Positions 24,243 through 35,189 of a stretch of 64,000 nucleotides of DNA are shown here, one piece after another. Numbering within the stretch: the first letter of the stretch is position 1; the number at the start of each line of letters is the position of its first letter. The stretch covers positions 1,178,001 through 1,242,000 of the forward strand of contig NZ_CP026538.1 in NCBI RefSeq assembly GCF_004135975.1, given 5' to 3'. Below the pieces are notes generated by a model. The model had not been told where the DNA came from. It made no database searches and saw only the letters and a program-made list of their open reading frames with translations. The DNA is from Solidesulfovibrio carbinolicus (GTDB lineage Bacteria > Desulfobacterota > Desulfovibrionia > Desulfovibrionales > Desulfovibrionaceae). A program made the translations under genes and the position numbers.

Positions 24243-25709
24243 ATGATGATGACGTTGCACGACAATGCTGCATTCCAGGGCCTCCTTGACGCTGTGCGCC
24301 AGGGAGGCGTCGACGTTGCCGCCGACTCCCGCAAGGCGACCCCTGGCGGGGTCTTCGTGGCCATGGCCGGCTCCAAGGATGACGGTGCGCGCTACGTGGT
24401 CGATGCTCTGGAAAAAGGCGTCGCCTTCGTCGTGGCCGCACCGGGCCAGGATCTGCCGGCCGGGGCCACGGCCCGACTCGTGGCCGTGGACGATCCCCAG
24501 GCCGCCCTGGGCGCCTTGGCTGCCGCCCGCTTCGGCACGGAAACCATGGCCATGCCCGTGGTCGCCGTCACCGGCACCAACGGCAAGACCACCGTGAGCT
24601 ATCTGATCGAGCGTCTGGCCCAGGCCGCCGGACATACGGTCGGGGTCCTGGGCACCGTGGCCTACCGCTGGCCCGGCGTGGTCCACGACGCCACGCTCAC
24701 CACCCCGGACTGCCTGGCCATCCACGAAAATCTCGCCGCCATGGCCCGCTCCGGCTGCACCCTGGCCGTCATGGAGGCTTCCTCCCACGCCCTGGACCAG
24801 GACCGGCTGGCCGGCCTGTCCTTTGCCGCCGCCGCCTTCACCAATCTTACCCAGGACCATCTGGACTACCACAAGGACATGGCCGTCTATTTCGAGGCCA
24901 AGGCCAAGCTCTTCCGTCGCTATCTGGCCCGGCCCGAGACGGCGGTCCTCAATTTTGACGACGCCTGGGGCCTGAAACTCCTGCGCGAGTTCCCCCAGGC
25001 CATCGGCTACGGCCTCACCGTGCCGCCCACGGGCTTTGCCCGGCTGCTCTCCGGCCACATCCAGCACCACGGCCGGGAGGGCCAGGAGCTGGTGGCCGCT
25101 TATGGCGACGACAGCTACGCCGTGGCCACGCCCTTGCCCGGCCGCCACAACGCCCAAAACGTCCTGGCCGCCTGCGGCCTGGCCCTGGCCCTGGGCTGGC
25201 CGGTGGAGACCTTCGCCGCCCTGGCCGACTGCCACGGCGCGCCGGGCCGGCTGGAGCGCATCTCCAATCCTTCCGGCCGCGCGGTTTTCGTGGACTACGC
25301 CCACACCCCCGACGCCCTGGAAAACGTGCTGTCCGCCGCCCGGGAGTTCACCGCCGGCCGGCTGTTCGTGGTCTTTGGCTGCGGCGGCAACCGCGACCGG
25401 GCCAAGCGTCCGCTCATGGGCGCGGCCGTGGCCCGGCTGGCCGACGTGGCTGTGCTCACCTCCGACAATCCGCGCCACGAAGATCCCCTGGCCATCATTG
25501 AGGACGTCAAGCCGGGCCTCAAAAAAGCTCGTCGGGCCATCCTCGAACCCGACCGTCGTCGGGCCATCGAGCTGGCCCTTTCGGAAATGCGGCCCGAGGA
25601 CGTGCTGGTCGTTGCCGGCAAGGGACACGAAACCTATCAGCAGATCGGCGACGTCAAACATCCGTTTTCCGATGCCGTCGTCGTGAGGGAGCTGACCGGA
25701 TGCGCCTGA
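24243..25709 (+). CDS. murE: UDP-MurNAc-tripeptide synthetase (meso-diaminopimelate adding)
   Basis: I take the first of three successive ATG codons (24243), giving 488 residues. Mur-ligase motifs are present: VAVTGTNGKTTVSYLIE (ATP loop), ASSHALDQDRL, NLTQDHLDYH, and VFVDYAHTPDALEN with FGCGGNRDRAKRPLMG. The DNPR sequence in TSDNPRHEDP marks enzymes that add meso-diaminopimelate rather than lysine, so the cell wall is of the DAP type. MurE adds the third residue to the UDP-MurNAc dipeptide in the cytoplasm. It overlaps murF by 10 bp. Confidence 0.96.
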   Translation: MMMTLHDNAAFQGLLDAVRQGGVDVAADSRKATPGGVFVAMAGSKDDGARYVVDALEKGVAFVVAAPGQDLPAGATARLVAVDDPQAALGALAAARFGTETMAMPVVAVTGTNGKTTVSYLIERLAQAAGHTVGVLGTVAYRWPGVVHDATLTTPDCLAIHENLAAMARSGCTLAVMEASSHALDQDRLAGLSFAAAAFTNLTQDHLDYHKDMAVYFEAKAKLFRRYLARPETAVLNFDDAWGLKLLREFPQAIGYGLTVPPTGFARLLSGHIQHHGREGQELVAAYGDDSYAVATPLPGRHNAQNVLAACGLALALGWPVETFAALADCHGAPGRLERISNPSGRAVFVDYAHTPDALENVLSAAREFTAGRLFVVFGCGGNRDRAKRPLMGAAVARLADVAVLTSDNPRHEDPLAIIEDVKPGLKKARRAILEPDRRRAIELALSEMRPEDVLVVAGKGHETYQQIGDVKHPFSDAVVVRELTGCA

Positions 25710-27100
25710 CCCTCTCCGAAATCCTGGCCGCTACCGGGGCCGTGGGCGACGTGGGCGAGCGGGGCAACCCCGACATCGAGGCCGTGCGCATCGACAGCCG
25801 GGCCGTTTCCCCGGGGAGCCTTTTCGTGTGCATCCCGGGCGAACGCCTGGACGGCCACAATTTCGCCGTCGAGGCCGTGTCCAAGGGCGCGGCCGCCGTG
25901 CTGGCCGACCGGCCCCTGGCCGGGCTGCCCGAAGGCACGCCGGTGCTGCTCGTGCGCGACACCGTGGCCGCCCTGGGCAAGCTGGCCAAGGCCTGGCGCG
26001 AGCGCGCCCAGGCCAGACTCGTGGCCGTGTCCGGCTCGGCCGGCAAGACCACGGTCAAGGAACTGACCGCCGCCATCCTGGCCAAGGTCGGGCCGACGGC
26101 AAAAAACTACAAGAATTTCAACAATAAGATCGGCCTGCCCCTGTCCATGTTGGAAGCCGGCGAAACCGACCGGCTGTGGGTCATGGAGCTTGGCATCTCG
26201 GCCCCGGGCGAGATGGCCCCCCTGGCCGCCATTGCCGAGCCCGACGTGGCCGTGATCCACAACGTCGGCCCGGCCCATCTGGAAGCGCTTATCGACGTGG
26301 CCGGCGTGGCCGCCGAGAAGTCGCGGCTTTTCGCCGCCCTGCGTCCGGGCGGCACGGCCCTGGCCTCCATGGACTATCCCGAGCTGTGGGCGGCGGCCAA
26401 GGCCGTGCGCCCCGACGTGCGCGGCATGTCGGTCAAGGGCGGATCGGCCCCGTACCGGGCCAAGTACCAGGGCGCGCTGTCCGAGGGCCGGGGCCGGTTT
26501 TTCCTGCGCCTGGACGGCCTGGAACTCGAAGTCGTCACCCCGCTGACCGGCGGGCACTTCGCCGAGAACATCCTGGCCGCCGCCGCCTCGGCCCGCCTGC
26601 TCGGCGCTACCGAAGAGCAGATCGCCACGGGCCTGGAATCCGCCGTCATGCCCGAACAACGCTTTTTTTGCCGCCGCCACGGCTGCTACACGCTCATTGA
26701 CGACACCTACAACGCCAATCCGCTGTCCATGCGCCGGGCCATCGCCGCCGCCGCCGAGGCCGCCCAGGGCAAGCCCCTGGTGCTCGTTCTTGGTGAAATG
26801 CGCGAGATGGGCGTCCAGGCCGAGGACGAGCACCGCAAGCTTGGCGAAGAAGCTGCCGCCAGCGGGGCCAAGGCCGTGTTTTATCATGGCGGCCATGCCC
26901 AGGCCGTGGGCGAGGGACTGGCCCGCAAAGGCTACGCCGGCCTGTTCGCCGTGGTCGATACCCCGGGAATGTTCACCCAAACCGTCGCCTCGGCTGGACT
27001 GAGAGGCGGCGTCTACCTCTTTAAAGGCTCCCGCTCCATGCGTATGGAAGAGTATCTGGCGGCCTTGACCCACAGCATCCAAAAGGACGCCACGGCATGA
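25700..27100 (+). CDS. murF: UDP-MurNAc-pentapeptide synthetase (D-Ala-D-Ala ligase step)
   Basis: The 466-residue protein starts at ATG 25700 inside the murE end. Motifs include [21 protein letters not shown], the P-loop [31 protein letters not shown], and [17 protein letters not shown], all MurF signatures. It attaches D-Ala-D-Ala to the UDP-MurNAc-tripeptide, completing the stem peptide. No ddl gene for D-Ala-D-Ala synthesis lies in this cluster, so it must be elsewhere. It overlaps mraY by 4 bp. Confidence 0.96.
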   Translation: MRLTLSEILAATGAVGDVGERGNPDIEAVRIDSRAVSPGSLFVCIPGERLDGHNFAVEAVSKGAAAVLADRPLAGLPEGTPVLLVRDTVAALGKLAKAWRERAQARLVAVSGSAGKTTVKELTAAILAKVGPTAKNYKNFNNKIGLPLSMLEAGETDRLWVMELGISAPGEMAPLAAIAEPDVAVIHNVGPAHLEALIDVAGVAAEKSRLFAALRPGGTALASMDYPELWAAAKAVRPDVRGMSVKGGSAPYRAKYQGALSEGRGRFFLRLDGLELEVVTPLTGGHFAENILAAAASARLLGATEEQIATGLESAVMPEQRFFCRRHGCYTLIDDTYNANPLSMRRAIAAAAEAAQGKPLVLVLGEMREMGVQAEDEHRKLGEEAAASGAKAVFYHGGHAQAVGEGLARKGYAGLFAVVDTPGMFTQTVASAGLRGGVYLFKGSRSMRMEEYLAALTHSIQKDATA

Positions 27101-28173
27101 TCTATTATTTGCTGGTGCCGCTTGTGGCGCATTTCAGCGCCTTAAACGTCTTCCGCTACATCACCTTCCGGTCGATCGCGGCACTGCTGACGGCGCTTGT
27201 TCTGTCCATTGTCTTTGGCCCAAAGTTCATCGATTGGCTGCGCCGGCTGAAGTTTGGCCAGTACATCCACGAGGACGTGGCCGCCCACAAGCAAAAGGCC
27301 GGCACCCCTACCATGGGCGGCCTGCTCATCGCCTTTTGCATCGTGGTCAGCGTGCTGCTCTGGGGCGATCTGGCCAACGAATACGTCTGGATGACCCTGT
27401 TCGTCTTCCTGGGATTCGGGGCGCTGGGCTATGTGGACGACCACGCCAAGGTAGTGCGCAAGCAAAATAAAGGCCTGACGCCCAAGCAAAAGCTCCTGGG
27501 CCAGGTCGTCGTCTCGGGCGTGGCCGCCGCGCTGCTGGTTCTGGACCCGGAGTATTCCACCCGGCTGGCCGTGCCGTTTTTCAAGCACTTAACGCCCGAT
27601 CTTGGTCTGTGGTACCTGCCCTTTGCCATGCTGGTCATGATCGGCGCGTCCAACGCCGTCAACCTCACCGACGGCCTGGACGGCCTGGCCATCGGCCCCA
27701 TGATCGTCAACGCCGCCATGTTCGGGCTTTTCATCTACGTGGCCGGCCATGCCCAGATGGCCCGCTATCTCCAGGTCATGCCGGTGTCCGGCGTGGGCGA
27801 GGTGACGGTTTTCTGCGGCGCGCTGGTGGGCGCGGGCCTGGGATTTTTGTGGTTCAACGCCTACCCGGCCCAGATTTTCATGGGCGACGTGGGCTCGCTG
27901 TCCCTGGGCGGAGCCTTGGGCTTCCTGGCCGTATTGTGCAAGCAGGAGCTGCTGCTCGTGGTGGTCGGCGGGCTTTACGTGGCCGAGACCGTTTCGGTCA
28001 TCCTGCAGGTCGGCTACTTCAAGATGACCGGCGGCAAGCGGATCTTCCGCATGGCTCCGCTGCACCACCATTTCGAACTCATGGGCGTGCCGGAATCCAA
28101 AATCATTATCCGGTTCTGGATTCTCTCCATCCTTTTGGCCCTGGTGGGACTGTCCACCCTCAAACTGCGGTAG
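27097..28173 (+). CDS. mraY: Phospho-MurNAc-pentapeptide translocase (lipid I synthase)
   Basis: The 358-residue integral membrane protein has about ten hydrophobic spans. The catalytic aspartate motifs GYVDDHAKV and [13 protein letters not shown] and the HHHFEL loop after FRMAPL are all present and intact, as is the [11 protein letters not shown] motif near residue 70. MraY transfers phospho-MurNAc-pentapeptide to undecaprenyl phosphate on the inner face of the membrane, forming lipid I. It overlaps murF by 4 bp and precedes murD by 7 bp. Confidence 0.97.
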   Translation: MIYYLLVPLVAHFSALNVFRYITFRSIAALLTALVLSIVFGPKFIDWLRRLKFGQYIHEDVAAHKQKAGTPTMGGLLIAFCIVVSVLLWGDLANEYVWMTLFVFLGFGALGYVDDHAKVVRKQNKGLTPKQKLLGQVVVSGVAAALLVLDPEYSTRLAVPFFKHLTPDLGLWYLPFAMLVMIGASNAVNLTDGLDGLAIGPMIVNAAMFGLFIYVAGHAQMARYLQVMPVSGVGEVTVFCGALVGAGLGFLWFNAYPAQIFMGDVGSLSLGGALGFLAVLCKQELLLVVVGGLYVAETVSVILQVGYFKMTGGKRIFRMAPLHHHFELMGVPESKIIIRFWILSILLALVGLSTLKLR

Positions 28174-28180
28174 GCCGGCC

Positions 28181-29509
28181 ATGCGTGAAATGCTCCATAC
28201 CGATCAACTGCGCGGCCATCAGGCCGTTGTGGCCGGGGCTGGCGCGTCGGGCCGCTCGGCGGCCCGGCTGTTGTCGCGCCTGGGCGCGTCCGTGCGCTTT
28301 CTGGAGAAAAACCCGGCCGCCGTTTCCGACGAATTGCGCGCCGAGGCCGTATCGCTCGGCTACGATCTGCGCACCGGCGAACATGGACCGGCCGATTTCG
28401 CCGGGGCCGATCTGGTCGTGCTCTCGCCCGGCATCCGGGCCGCCAACCTGGCCCCGGCCCTGGCTGCCTGCCCGGGCGCCCAGGTCGTCTCCGAACTCGA
28501 ACTGGCCAGCTGGTTCACCCCGGAACCCATCGTGGCCGTCACCGGCTCCAACGGCAAGACCACCACGGTCATGCTCATAAGCGCGCTGCTCGAAGCCGCC
28601 GGCCGCCGGGTGTTCACCGGCGGCAACATCGGCACGCCGCTGTCCGACCATGTGCTCTCCGAGGAGCCGGCCGACGTGGTGGTGCTCGAAGTGTCGAGCT
28701 TCCAGCTGCAGCTCACCAAGACGTTTCGGCCCAAGGTGGCGGTTCTGCTCAATTTCGCCGCCAACCACCTGGACTGGCACGCCGACCTGGACGAATACCT
28801 CGACGCCAAGCTCAAGATTTTCGCGGCCCAGCGTCCCGGTGACGACGCCATCGTGGCCGAGGAGCTGCGCCCGCTGCTGTCCGGCCGGCCCTTCACCCGG
28901 GCCGGAGTCACCTGGTACGCCGCCGCCTCGGGCTTTTTGTGCCCGCGTCTGGCCGGCGTCCACAACCAGGCCAACATGGAGGCCGCCTACCTGGCCTGCC
29001 GCGCCTTTGGCGTGGATATCGAGCTGGCCCGGCAGGTGTTCGCCGATTTCGTGCCCGCGCCCCATCGCATCCAGATCATCGGCGAGAAGGGCGGGGTGCT
29101 TTTCGTCGATGACTCCAAGGCCACCACCGTCACGGCCATGGAAGCGGCCATTCGCAGCTTCGACCGGCCGGTGCGGCTGTTGTGCGGCGGCGTCTGGAAG
29201 GGCGGCGACCTGGAAGCCCTGCTGCCGCTGCTCAAAGAGAACGTCGTGGCCGTGGGCCTTTTCGGCGGCAGCCGGGAGGTCTTCGAGACGGCTTTTGCCG
29301 GGGTGGTTCCCGTCCATTACGACCCGACCCTGGCCGAGGCCGTGGCCCGTATCTACGCCGACGCCGCGCCGGGCGACGCGGTGCTGCTTTCCCCCGGCAC
29401 GTCGAGCTTTGACCAGTATCCCAACTACAAGGCCCGGGGACGCGATTTCCAGCAGGCGTTCGCGGCGTTGCCGGCCCAACCGGCCGGCGGGGCAGGGCAG
29501 GGCGCATGA
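28181..29509 (+). CDS. murD: UDP-MurNAc-L-alanine:D-glutamate ligase
   Basis: The 442-residue protein (ATG 28181; an alternative ATG at 28190 is possible) has a Rossmann-like start [17 protein letters not shown], the Mur P-loop [38 protein letters not shown], and [14 protein letters not shown]. MurD adds D-glutamate as the second stem residue. The ribosome binding site is weak. It overlaps ftsW by 4 bp (ATGA). Confidence 0.95.
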   Translation: MREMLHTDQLRGHQAVVAGAGASGRSAARLLSRLGASVRFLEKNPAAVSDELRAEAVSLGYDLRTGEHGPADFAGADLVVLSPGIRAANLAPALAACPGAQVVSELELASWFTPEPIVAVTGSNGKTTTVMLISALLEAAGRRVFTGGNIGTPLSDHVLSEEPADVVVLEVSSFQLQLTKTFRPKVAVLLNFAANHLDWHADLDEYLDAKLKIFAAQRPGDDAIVAEELRPLLSGRPFTRAGVTWYAAASGFLCPRLAGVHNQANMEAAYLACRAFGVDIELARQVFADFVPAPHRIQIIGEKGGVLFVDDSKATTVTAMEAAIRSFDRPVRLLCGGVWKGGDLEALLPLLKENVVAVGLFGGSREVFETAFAGVVPVHYDPTLAEAVARIYADAAPGDAVLLSPGTSSFDQYPNYKARGRDFQQAFAALPAQPAGGAGQGA

Positions 29510-30633
29510 GCAGGATCACCGTGCAGTCGGCCGAGGCCAAGGCCAACGGCTCCATCGACTACTGGCTCCTGGGCGCGGCTCTGGTGCTGGCCGGCCTGGG
29601 ACTCGTCATGGTCTTTTCCTCCAGCGGCGTCATGGCTGAGCGGTTTAACGGCAACCGTTATTTCTTCATCCAGCGGCAAGGGCTTTTCGCCATGATAAGC
29701 CTTGTGCTGATGACCATCTGCGCCTGGATGCCCCGAAAGATCCTGCACGGTCCGGTCTATCTGTGGCTGTTTCTCATCATTGGCCTTTTGGTGCTCACCC
29801 TTGTGCCGCCGTTTTCCGTCAAGGCCGGCGGAGCGCGGCGCTGGATGCGCCTGGGTTTTATGTCCTTGCAGCCCATGGAGCTGGCCAAGGTGGTGCTGGT
29901 CATGTATCTGGCCTATTTTTTCAGCCAGAAGCAGCAACTCGTGCGCTCCTTCTCGGTGGGCTTTATCCCGCCGGTCGTGGTCACCGGGTTTTTGGGACTG
30001 ATTTTGTTGCTTCAGCCGGATTTTGGCGGCGCGGTGTTTCTGGGAATGCTCTTTTTCCTCATGAGCCTGGTCGGCGGCACCCGGCTGACCTATCTTGCCG
30101 TGTCCATGTTCTTCGGCATCGGGGCCATGGGACTGCTCATCGCCTCCTCGCCCTACCGATTCAAACGCTGGTTTGCCTTTCTCGATCCCTTCAAGGACCC
30201 GCAAAATGTCGGCTACCAGCTCGTGCAGTCGTTTTACGCCTTCGGGTCCGGCGGCGTGGCCGGGGCCGGGTTCGGCGCGGGCAAGCAAAAGCTCTTCTAC
30301 CTGCCCGAAGCCCACAATGACTTCATCATGGCCGTTGTCGGCGAGGAACTGGGCTTTATCGGCGTGTCCATCGTCTTTGTCTGCATCGGCATCCTGCTCT
30401 ACCGCGCTTTCAAGGTCGCTCTGGCCCAGGACGATCTGCGCGACCGCTTCACGGCCTACGGCATGGGGCTGGTGCTGGGACTGGGGTTTCTCCTCAACCT
30501 GGCCGTTGTCCTTGGCTGCGTGCCGCCCAAGGGCGTGGCCATGCCGTTTTTAAGCTATGGCGGTTCCAATCTGCTGGCCTGCTTCCTGTGCGTCGGCATC
30601 CTGCTCAATCTTTCCAGGAGCGCCAGGACATGA
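29506..30633 (+). CDS. ftsW: Septal SEDS glycosyltransferase FtsW
   Basis: The 375-residue polytopic protein has about ten membrane spans ([21 protein letters not shown] is the first). SEDS-family motifs include RRWMRLG-type sequence and [50 protein letters not shown] and the late loop [17 protein letters not shown]. FtsW polymerises lipid II at the septum in partnership with FtsI. Both neighbours overlap it by 4 bp. Confidence 0.96.
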   Translation: MSRITVQSAEAKANGSIDYWLLGAALVLAGLGLVMVFSSSGVMAERFNGNRYFFIQRQGLFAMISLVLMTICAWMPRKILHGPVYLWLFLIIGLLVLTLVPPFSVKAGGARRWMRLGFMSLQPMELAKVVLVMYLAYFFSQKQQLVRSFSVGFIPPVVVTGFLGLILLLQPDFGGAVFLGMLFFLMSLVGGTRLTYLAVSMFFGIGAMGLLIASSPYRFKRWFAFLDPFKDPQNVGYQLVQSFYAFGSGGVAGAGFGAGKQKLFYLPEAHNDFIMAVVGEELGFIGVSIVFVCIGILLYRAFKVALAQDDLRDRFTAYGMGLVLGLGFLLNLAVVLGCVPPKGVAMPFLSYGGSNLLACFLCVGILLNLSRSART

Positions 30634-31736
30634 CCCGGCTCATCGTCACCACCGGCGGCACGGGAGGCCACATCTTCCCGGCCCTGGCCGTGGCCGAGGC
30701 GGCCATGCGCCTTGCGCCGGGCCTCGATGTCCTTTTCATCGGCGGCGCCGGCCCGGAAGGGGAGCTGGCGGCCAAGGCCGGGCTGCCCTTTGTGGCCCTG
30801 CCGGCCAAGGGCGTTTTCGGACGGGGCATAAAAGCCCTGGCCGCGCCGTTTTGGATGTTGCGGGCCTTTGGTCTGGCCGGGGCGCGCATCCGCGAATTCT
30901 CCCCGGACGTGGTCTGCGGCTTTGGCGGCTACGCCGGGTTCATTCCCGTGGCCGCCGCCCGGCTCATGGGCGTGCCCACGGCCATCCACGAGCAAAACAG
31001 CGTCCCCGGCGTCACCAACAAGGTGCTCGGCCGGTTCGTGGACCGCGTCTTTACGACCTATCCCGACGAGGCCGGCGTCTTCCCGGCCGGGCGGACAACG
31101 CGCCTGGGCAACCCCATCCGGGCCGACATTGCCCGCGCGGCCACGGCCGCGCCCCATCCCGGAACCAAGCGGCTTCTCGTCCTTGGCGGCAGCCAGGGGG
31201 CCAAGGCCATCAATGACGCGGTCATGGCCATCCTGCCGACCTTACTCGACGCCGGGGTCAAGGTGCGTCTGCAAGCCGGCCGGGCCGATTTCGAGCGCGT
31301 CACCACCCAGGCCCATGCCGTGCTGGCCGGCCGCGAGGCCAAAGGCGACGAGCCTGAGGTGGTCATCGAGAATTTCATCGACGACATGGCCGCGGCCTAT
31401 GCCTGGGCCGATCTGGTCCTGGCCCGGGCCGGAGCCACCACCCTGGCCGAGGTCACGGCCGCCGGCAAACCGTCGCTGCTCATTCCGTTTCCGTTCGCCA
31501 CCCACGACCACCAGACCGTCAACGCCGCCTTTCTGGCCAAGGCCGGCGCGGCGCAGAGCGTGGCCCAAAACCAACTGCCCGGCATCGATCTGGCCGGGAC
31601 CGTCATCGGGCTTCTGGGCGATCCGGCGCGCCTTGAGGCCATGAGCCGGGCCGCCCTGGGCCAGGCCCTGCCCCACGCCGCCGACGACATTGCCCGGGCC
31701 CTGCTGGCCATGGCCGCGCACAAGGGAGAACGCTAG
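30630..31736 (+). CDS. murG: UDP-GlcNAc:lipid I GlcNAc transferase (lipid II synthase)
   Basis: ATG 30630 overlaps the ftsW stop (ATGA) with AGGAGCG upstream, giving 368 residues. GT28 features are seen: the N-terminal glycine loop VTTGGTGGHIFPALAVAEA, IHEQNSVPGVTNK, the second glycine loop VLGGSQGAKAIND and the sugar-nucleotide binding stretch ARAGATTLAEVTAAGKPSLL. MurG makes lipid II at the inner membrane surface. The murC ATG follows its TAG immediately. Confidence 0.97.
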   Translation: MTRLIVTTGGTGGHIFPALAVAEAAMRLAPGLDVLFIGGAGPEGELAAKAGLPFVALPAKGVFGRGIKALAAPFWMLRAFGLAGARIREFSPDVVCGFGGYAGFIPVAAARLMGVPTAIHEQNSVPGVTNKVLGRFVDRVFTTYPDEAGVFPAGRTTRLGNPIRADIARAATAAPHPGTKRLLVLGGSQGAKAINDAVMAILPTLLDAGVKVRLQAGRADFERVTTQAHAVLAGREAKGDEPEVVIENFIDDMAAAYAWADLVLARAGATTLAEVTAAGKPSLLIPFPFATHDHQTVNAAFLAKAGAAQSVAQNQLPGIDLAGTVIGLLGDPARLEAMSRAALGQALPHAADDIARALLAMAAHKGER

Positions 31737-33146
31737 ATGACGGCTCAGAAAAATCACGGCGCGCCCTCGGGGATGCGCAACAAGGTTCGCAAGATCCACA
31801 TGATCGGCATTGGCGGCTCGGGCATGAGCGGCATCGCCGAAGTGCTTTTAAACCTCGGCTACGAGGTCTCCGGCTCGGACCTGTCCATGAGCCAGACCGT
31901 GCGTCGCCTGGGCAGCCTTGGCGCGTCCATCGCCATCGGCCATGGCCGGGAAAATCTCGGCGACGCCGACGTGGTGGTCAAATCCACGGCCGTGACCAGC
32001 GACAACCCGGAAGTGGTGGTGGCCCGGGAGCGCGGCATCCCGGTCATCCCCCGGGCCGAGATGCTGGCCGAGCTCATGCGCTTGCGCACCGGCATCGCCG
32101 TGGCCGGCACCCACGGCAAGACCACCACCACCTCGCTTCTGGCCACCATCTTCACCGAGGCCGGCTACGACCCCACCGTCATCATCGGCGGGCGGTTGAA
32201 TGCCTACGGGGCCGGGGCGCGCCTGGGCCAGGGCGAATACCTTATAGCCGAGGCCGACGAATCCGACGGCTCGTTTCTGTGTCTGTCGCCCATCGCCTCG
32301 GTGGTCACCAACGTGGACGCCGACCATCTCGATCACTACGACGGCATTGAGGCCATCGACGACGCCTTCGTGAATTTTTTGAACAACATCCCCTTTTACG
32401 GGGTCAGCGTGGTCTGTCTGGACGATCCCGGCGTGGCCCGCATCCTGCCCCGCGTCAACCGGCCCATCCTGACCTACGGCTTTTCCGACAAGGCCCGTCT
32501 TCGCGGCCGCGTCATCGACTCCGGGGCCATGAGCTGCTTCGAGGTCTCCCTCGACGGCAAGCGCCTGGGCGAGATGCGCCTCAATCACCCCGGCCGCCAC
32601 AATGTCTTAAACGCCCTGGGGGCCATCGGCGTTTCCCTGGAGGTCGGCATTCCCCTGGGAACCATTGCCGAGGCCTTGGCCAAGTTCGCTGGCGTGGGCC
32701 GGCGCTTCGAGCGCAAGGGCGAGAAGGACGGCGTGGTCGTCATCGACGACTACGGCCACCATCCAGCCGAAATCAAGGCCACCCTGGCCACGGCCCGGGC
32801 CGTGTATCCCGAACGCCGGCTGGTGGTGGCTTTCCAGCCCCACCGGTTCTCCCGCACCAAGGCCCTTTTTGGCGATTTCTGCACCTGTTTCGAAGCCGCC
32901 GACGAGTTGCTCTTGACCGAAATCTATCCGGCCTCGGAAGCGCCCATTCCCGGCGTGAGCGGCGAAAGCCTGGGCCAAGGCATCCGCCAGGTGACCAAGA
33001 CGAAAGTCGCCTACTACCCGGATTTCGCCGCCATGGAAGCGGCCCTGCCGGGCATCCTGCGGCCGGGGGACCTGTTCGTGACCCTTGGGGCCGGCAGCAT
33101 CTGGCAGGTGGGCGCGCATTATCTGGAGTCGGAGCGTGGCGCTTAA
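31737..33146 (+). CDS. murC: UDP-N-acetylmuramate:L-alanine ligase
   Basis: The 469-residue protein shows the N-terminal [17 protein letters not shown] loop, the P-loop [39 protein letters not shown], and [16 protein letters not shown], all diagnostic for MurC. It adds the first stem residue, L-Ala, to UDP-MurNAc and so commits the precursor to the pathway whose later steps are encoded upstream. It overlaps murB by 11 bp. Confidence 0.97.
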   Translation: MTAQKNHGAPSGMRNKVRKIHMIGIGGSGMSGIAEVLLNLGYEVSGSDLSMSQTVRRLGSLGASIAIGHGRENLGDADVVVKSTAVTSDNPEVVVARERGIPVIPRAEMLAELMRLRTGIAVAGTHGKTTTTSLLATIFTEAGYDPTVIIGGRLNAYGAGARLGQGEYLIAEADESDGSFLCLSPIASVVTNVDADHLDHYDGIEAIDDAFVNFLNNIPFYGVSVVCLDDPGVARILPRVNRPILTYGFSDKARLRGRVIDSGAMSCFEVSLDGKRLGEMRLNHPGRHNVLNALGAIGVSLEVGIPLGTIAEALAKFAGVGRRFERKGEKDGVVVIDDYGHHPAEIKATLATARAVYPERRLVVAFQPHRFSRTKALFGDFCTCFEAADELLLTEIYPASEAPIPGVSGESLGQGIRQVTKTKVAYYPDFAAMEAALPGILRPGDLFVTLGAGSIWQVGAHYLESERGA

Positions 33147-34023
33147 GGTCGAAGCCGGGCCGCTGTTGTCGGCCCGCACCACGCTACAGCTCGGCGGTCG
33201 CGCCCTGGCCGAGGTGGTCTTTGATCAGGCTGACGACGCCCTGGGCCTTGGCGAAACCCTGGAGCGGCTTGGCGGCGCGCCCCTGGCCCTGGGCGGCGGG
33301 AGCAATCTCCTGGCCCGAGACGGCGAACTGCCGTTGGTGCTGGTGCGGCCCAGGCTGCGCGATGAACCTCGCGTGTTGCCGGACCGCCCCGAGGGAAAAG
33401 TCCGGGTACGCTGCGGGGCCGGGGTCAAGCTCCAGCGATTGGTGGCCTGGCTGGCCACCCAGGGGTTGTCCGGGCTTGGGGGGCTCATTGGCGTGCCGGG
33501 CAGCGTGGGCGGGGCCGTGGCCGGCAATGCCGGCTCCTATGGCGACGAGGTGGGCGCGATTTTGGCCCGGGTCCAGCTGTGGACGCCCGAGCGGGGACTT
33601 TTTTGGGCTGGTCGGGAGAAACTCGACATCGGTTACCGCCGTTTCGTCGTGCCGGGCCTGACCGGGTTTTTTCTGGTCCTGGAAGCGGAATTCGACTGCG
33701 AGGTGCGCGAACCCATCGAGATTCGCCAGGAGATGATCGCCAACCTCAAGAAAAAGCGGGCCAGCCAGCCGATCACGGCGGCCACGGCCGGCTGCGTGTT
33801 TAAAAATCCGCCCGGGGAAGCGGCCTGGCGGCTGCTGGCGGAATCGGGATTCGCCGGAAGGGCGGTTGGAAAGATGGCGTTTTCTTCGTTGCACGCCAAT
33901 TTTCTGGTTAACCTGGGCGGCGGGACGAGCGGGGAGGCGCTTGAGCTTCTGGCTTTGGCGCGGGAGGCGGTGCGGGAGCGATTCGGTCGCCAACTCGAAC
34001 TGGAAGTGAGGGTGGTTCCATGA
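33136..34023 (+). CDS. murB: UDP-N-acetylenolpyruvoylglucosamine reductase
   Basis: GTG 33136 gives 295 residues beginning [20 protein letters not shown]. The FAD-binding domain has [14 protein letters not shown] and [19 protein letters not shown] followed by AGSYGDEV. The substrate-binding domain has [20 protein letters not shown] and ends with [15 protein letters not shown]. MurB reduces the enolpyruvyl group with NADPH to make UDP-MurNAc. The Tyr-bearing loop of the E. coli (type I) enzyme is not evident; the layout resembles type II. It overlaps both murC and ftsQ. Confidence 0.93.
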   Translation: MALKVEAGPLLSARTTLQLGGRALAEVVFDQADDALGLGETLERLGGAPLALGGGSNLLARDGELPLVLVRPRLRDEPRVLPDRPEGKVRVRCGAGVKLQRLVAWLATQGLSGLGGLIGVPGSVGGAVAGNAGSYGDEVGAILARVQLWTPERGLFWAGREKLDIGYRRFVVPGLTGFFLVLEAEFDCEVREPIEIRQEMIANLKKKRASQPITAATAGCVFKNPPGEAAWRLLAESGFAGRAVGKMAFSSLHANFLVNLGGGTSGEALELLALAREAVRERFGRQLELEVRVVP

Positions 34024-34961
34024 ACGTCAGGGCGGGAACATTGTCGGGATTCGGGGGAATCTCGGCCAAAAAAAAGCGCAACGGGTACAGCGGGCCGCGC
34101 ATCACGGTCAAAAGCCGCACCGTTTCGTCGCGGGGCAACAAGAACCGCAATGCCCGCTCCGGCGGCGGCTCTGGCGGCGTCAAGCTGCCGTCGGTGAGCT
34201 TCGGCGGCCTTGGCAAGGTGTTCACCCGGGCCGTGTCCATGGCTTTCATGGGGGCCATCGTGTTGGCCGTCAGCGTGGCCCTGTTGGCCGGCTACCGCTG
34301 GCTGACCACGGTCAACTACTTTGCCCTGCAGCAGGCCGAAGTCAGCGGTTTTTCGCGCCTTTCCGAAGAGCATATCCGCCAGGTGGCCGGCCTGACCCCC
34401 GGGGTCAACGTGCTGTCGTTGTCCATGGACCGGATGCGGGCCGAGCTTTCCCGGGAGCCGTGGGTCGATTCGGTGTCGGTCAAACGGGTGCTGCCCGGGA
34501 CAATTCAGATCGAAGTGCGGGAAAAGGCCCCTTCCTATCTTGTGCAGTATCAGGGAACCCTCTATTACGCCGACGAGGTCGGGCGCATCATCGACAAGGT
34601 CGAGCCCGGGCAGTTCGTGTCCCTGCCCCAGATCGAGGTCGAGGCCGGGATGGAAAAGCATCTGCCCATTCTGGCCGATCTGCGCCGGGCCGTGGCCGAA
34701 CATCAGGTTCCCTTCGATTTCGGACAGATCGCCTGGCTGCGCCTGAGTTGGGGCCGTGGGCTGGAAATCCGGCTCATGGAACCGGGCATCGTCTTGTGCC
34801 TGGGGTCCCAGAACTGGCGGCGCAACCTGTCGCGGATGAACATGGTCTGGATGGACTTGCGCCGGCGCGGCGAGCTTGACAAAGTGGGGCTCATCACCGC
34901 CGAGGGCGACAAGGTTTGGGTCGAGAAGCGGGGCGCGGGGGACGCGCCGCAAAGCTCATAG
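34020..34961 (+). CDS. ftsQ: Cell division protein FtsQ
   Basis: The 313-residue protein starts within the murB stop. A basic, Gly/Ser/Arg-rich cytoplasmic tail of ~75 residues precedes one membrane span (AFMGAIVLAVSVALLAGY), then a POTRA domain (FALQQAEVSGFSRLSEEHIR, VLSLSMDRMRAEL, EPWVDSVSVKRVLPGTIQIEV) and the FtsQ beta domain (YYADEVGRIID). FtsQ joins FtsL and FtsB to form the divisome checkpoint complex. The tail is longer than usual. Confidence 0.93.
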   Translation: MNVRAGTLSGFGGISAKKKRNGYSGPRITVKSRTVSSRGNKNRNARSGGGSGGVKLPSVSFGGLGKVFTRAVSMAFMGAIVLAVSVALLAGYRWLTTVNYFALQQAEVSGFSRLSEEHIRQVAGLTPGVNVLSLSMDRMRAELSREPWVDSVSVKRVLPGTIQIEVREKAPSYLVQYQGTLYYADEVGRIIDKVEPGQFVSLPQIEVEAGMEKHLPILADLRRAVAEHQVPFDFGQIAWLRLSWGRGLEIRLMEPGIVLCLGSQNWRRNLSRMNMVWMDLRRRGELDKVGLITAEGDKVWVEKRGAGDAPQSS

Positions 34962-35189
34962 ATGGGTTATATTTAACAAGGAATCAAAGGGGTTGACGCC
35001 CTTTGCAGGAAAATGGGAAGCGCCGGGCCGCGCCGCGTGCTTTCGGGGTTGGCGAAGCGCCTGTGGGAGGCGTGACAAAAAACCCGGGACGCGCCATTTT
35101 ACCAATGAAATTCGCGCGGGTTTGACGTACAACCCGCCTGTGGGCGCGGCCAACCCCACGACGCCGAAACGTTCAGGGAGCGGATTCGT